A DNA stretch of 5,699 bases, from the NCBI GenBank assembly GCA_003641415.1, contig QNAG01000185.1, forward strand, positions 1 to 5,699, given 5' to 3'. The notes under the pieces were generated by a model that saw only the letters and a program-made list of their open reading frames with translations, ran no database searches and was not told where the DNA came from. This document shows positions 5,475 to 5,699 of the stretch, in pieces. The DNA comes from Candidatus Zixiibacteriota bacterium. Lineage in GTDB: Bacteria; Zixibacteria; MSB-5A5; GN15; FEB-12. Within the stretch, counting starts at the first letter, position 1; each line of letters opens with the position of its first letter. The translations under genes were made by a program, and so were the position numbers.

Positions 5475-5699
5475 ATGAAGAAGGGAGGAGAGAAGAAAAA
5501 GTCGGTTAAAAGGAGGATTGTAAAGAGTGAGTATCCAAATGCACGCGCATTCGAACCGATAAACGCACTTTATACAAGGTTCCTCAAACTGGAATTCATT
5601 TCGACAACCACGACGCTACCAATAGTCGAAGACTTCGTCGCGTGTACCAGAGCGAAAAAAGTGTCCCCAAGGTTTCATAAGTACTGTACGTTACCAACG
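5475..5699 (+). CDS. Possible divergent gene, unrecognised, truncated by the right edge
   Basis: An ATG at 5475 opens 75 codons with no stop before the edge. The product begins MKKGGEKKKSVKRRIVK, a strongly basic N-terminus, and continues with an ordinary composition (EPINALYTRFLKLEF near 27-41; LPIVEDFVACTRAKKVSPRF near 48-67). The plus strand is purine-rich at 5475-5530, whereas purines favour the minus strand in the confident genes to the left, which supports a change of coding strand here. A GGGAG at 5458-5462 lies 12 nt upstream, a weak ribosome site. The VEDFVACTRAKKVSPRFHKY stretch could be a helix-turn-helix, but this is only a guess. The competing reading is a minus-strand frame in exact codon register with it, broken by TAG at 5616-5618. 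Confidence 0.45.
   Translation, partial: MKKGGEKKKSVKRRIVKSEYPNARAFEPINALYTRFLKLEFISTTTTLPIVEDFVACTRAKKVSPRFHKYCTLPT

Noticed and set aside
5596..5697. Minus-strand frame entering from the right edge and ending in TGA (…VASWLSK)
   Set aside because: It is only 33 codons, leucine-rich, overlaps two better candidate frames and has no recognisable motif; it is probably a shadow.
1..5699. tRNA genes, CRISPR arrays, insertion sequences and intrinsic terminators
   Set aside because: No cloverleaf, regularly spaced repeat, transposase or hairpin followed by a T run was seen; apart from the right end, the window is fully occupied by overlapping coding sequence.

Overview
The window looks like part of a compact double-stranded DNA virus genome, most likely a bacteriophage or a prophage replication block. 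It has moderate GC, strong GGAGG-type Shine-Dalgarno sites, several TTG starts, and genes packed end over end. A replicative helicase, a small primase and a UvsW-type helicase sit beside nucleotide-metabolism genes, which is a typical phage early or replication module. No structural, integration or host genes are visible, so the host cannot be named.

Layout: almost the whole window is one leftward (minus-strand) gene run. In transcription order it holds an unrecognised protein with a possible TGT/DpdA-like C-terminal half (4668-5447, or from 5306), an SF2 DEAD/DEAH-type helicase (3416-4810), a 109-residue unknown (3127-3456), a DnaB-like replicative helicase (1682-3151), a Zn-finger plus TOPRIM primase (916-1704), a FolE2-type GTP cyclohydrolase (89-919), and the N-terminus of a probable dUTPase leaving the left edge (1-95). 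Every consecutive pair overlaps, by 143, 41, 25, 23, 4 and 7 nt in order, which points to one polycistronic, translationally coupled transcript.

The right end (about 5307-5699) is different. A plus-strand open frame starts at 5475 and runs off the edge, so the leftward run may begin at a divergent control region. That region carries three copies of TGTTCCC, two of them forming a 9-bp inverted repeat. A competing minus-strand reading of the same DNA is interrupted by an amber codon at 5616-5618.

How the genes fit together: the DnaB-like helicase and primase would form the moving primosome. The SF2 helicase would remodel forks or recombination intermediates. The dUTPase would keep uracil out of viral DNA. 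FolE2 makes 7,8-dihydroneopterin triphosphate from GTP, the entry point both to tetrahydrofolate and to 7-deazaguanines such as preQ0. If the first gene really is a TGT/DpdA-like base-exchange enzyme, FolE2 plus this protein would suggest a virus that modifies its DNA with 7-deazaguanine. This is the most interesting hypothesis here, and it is unproven.
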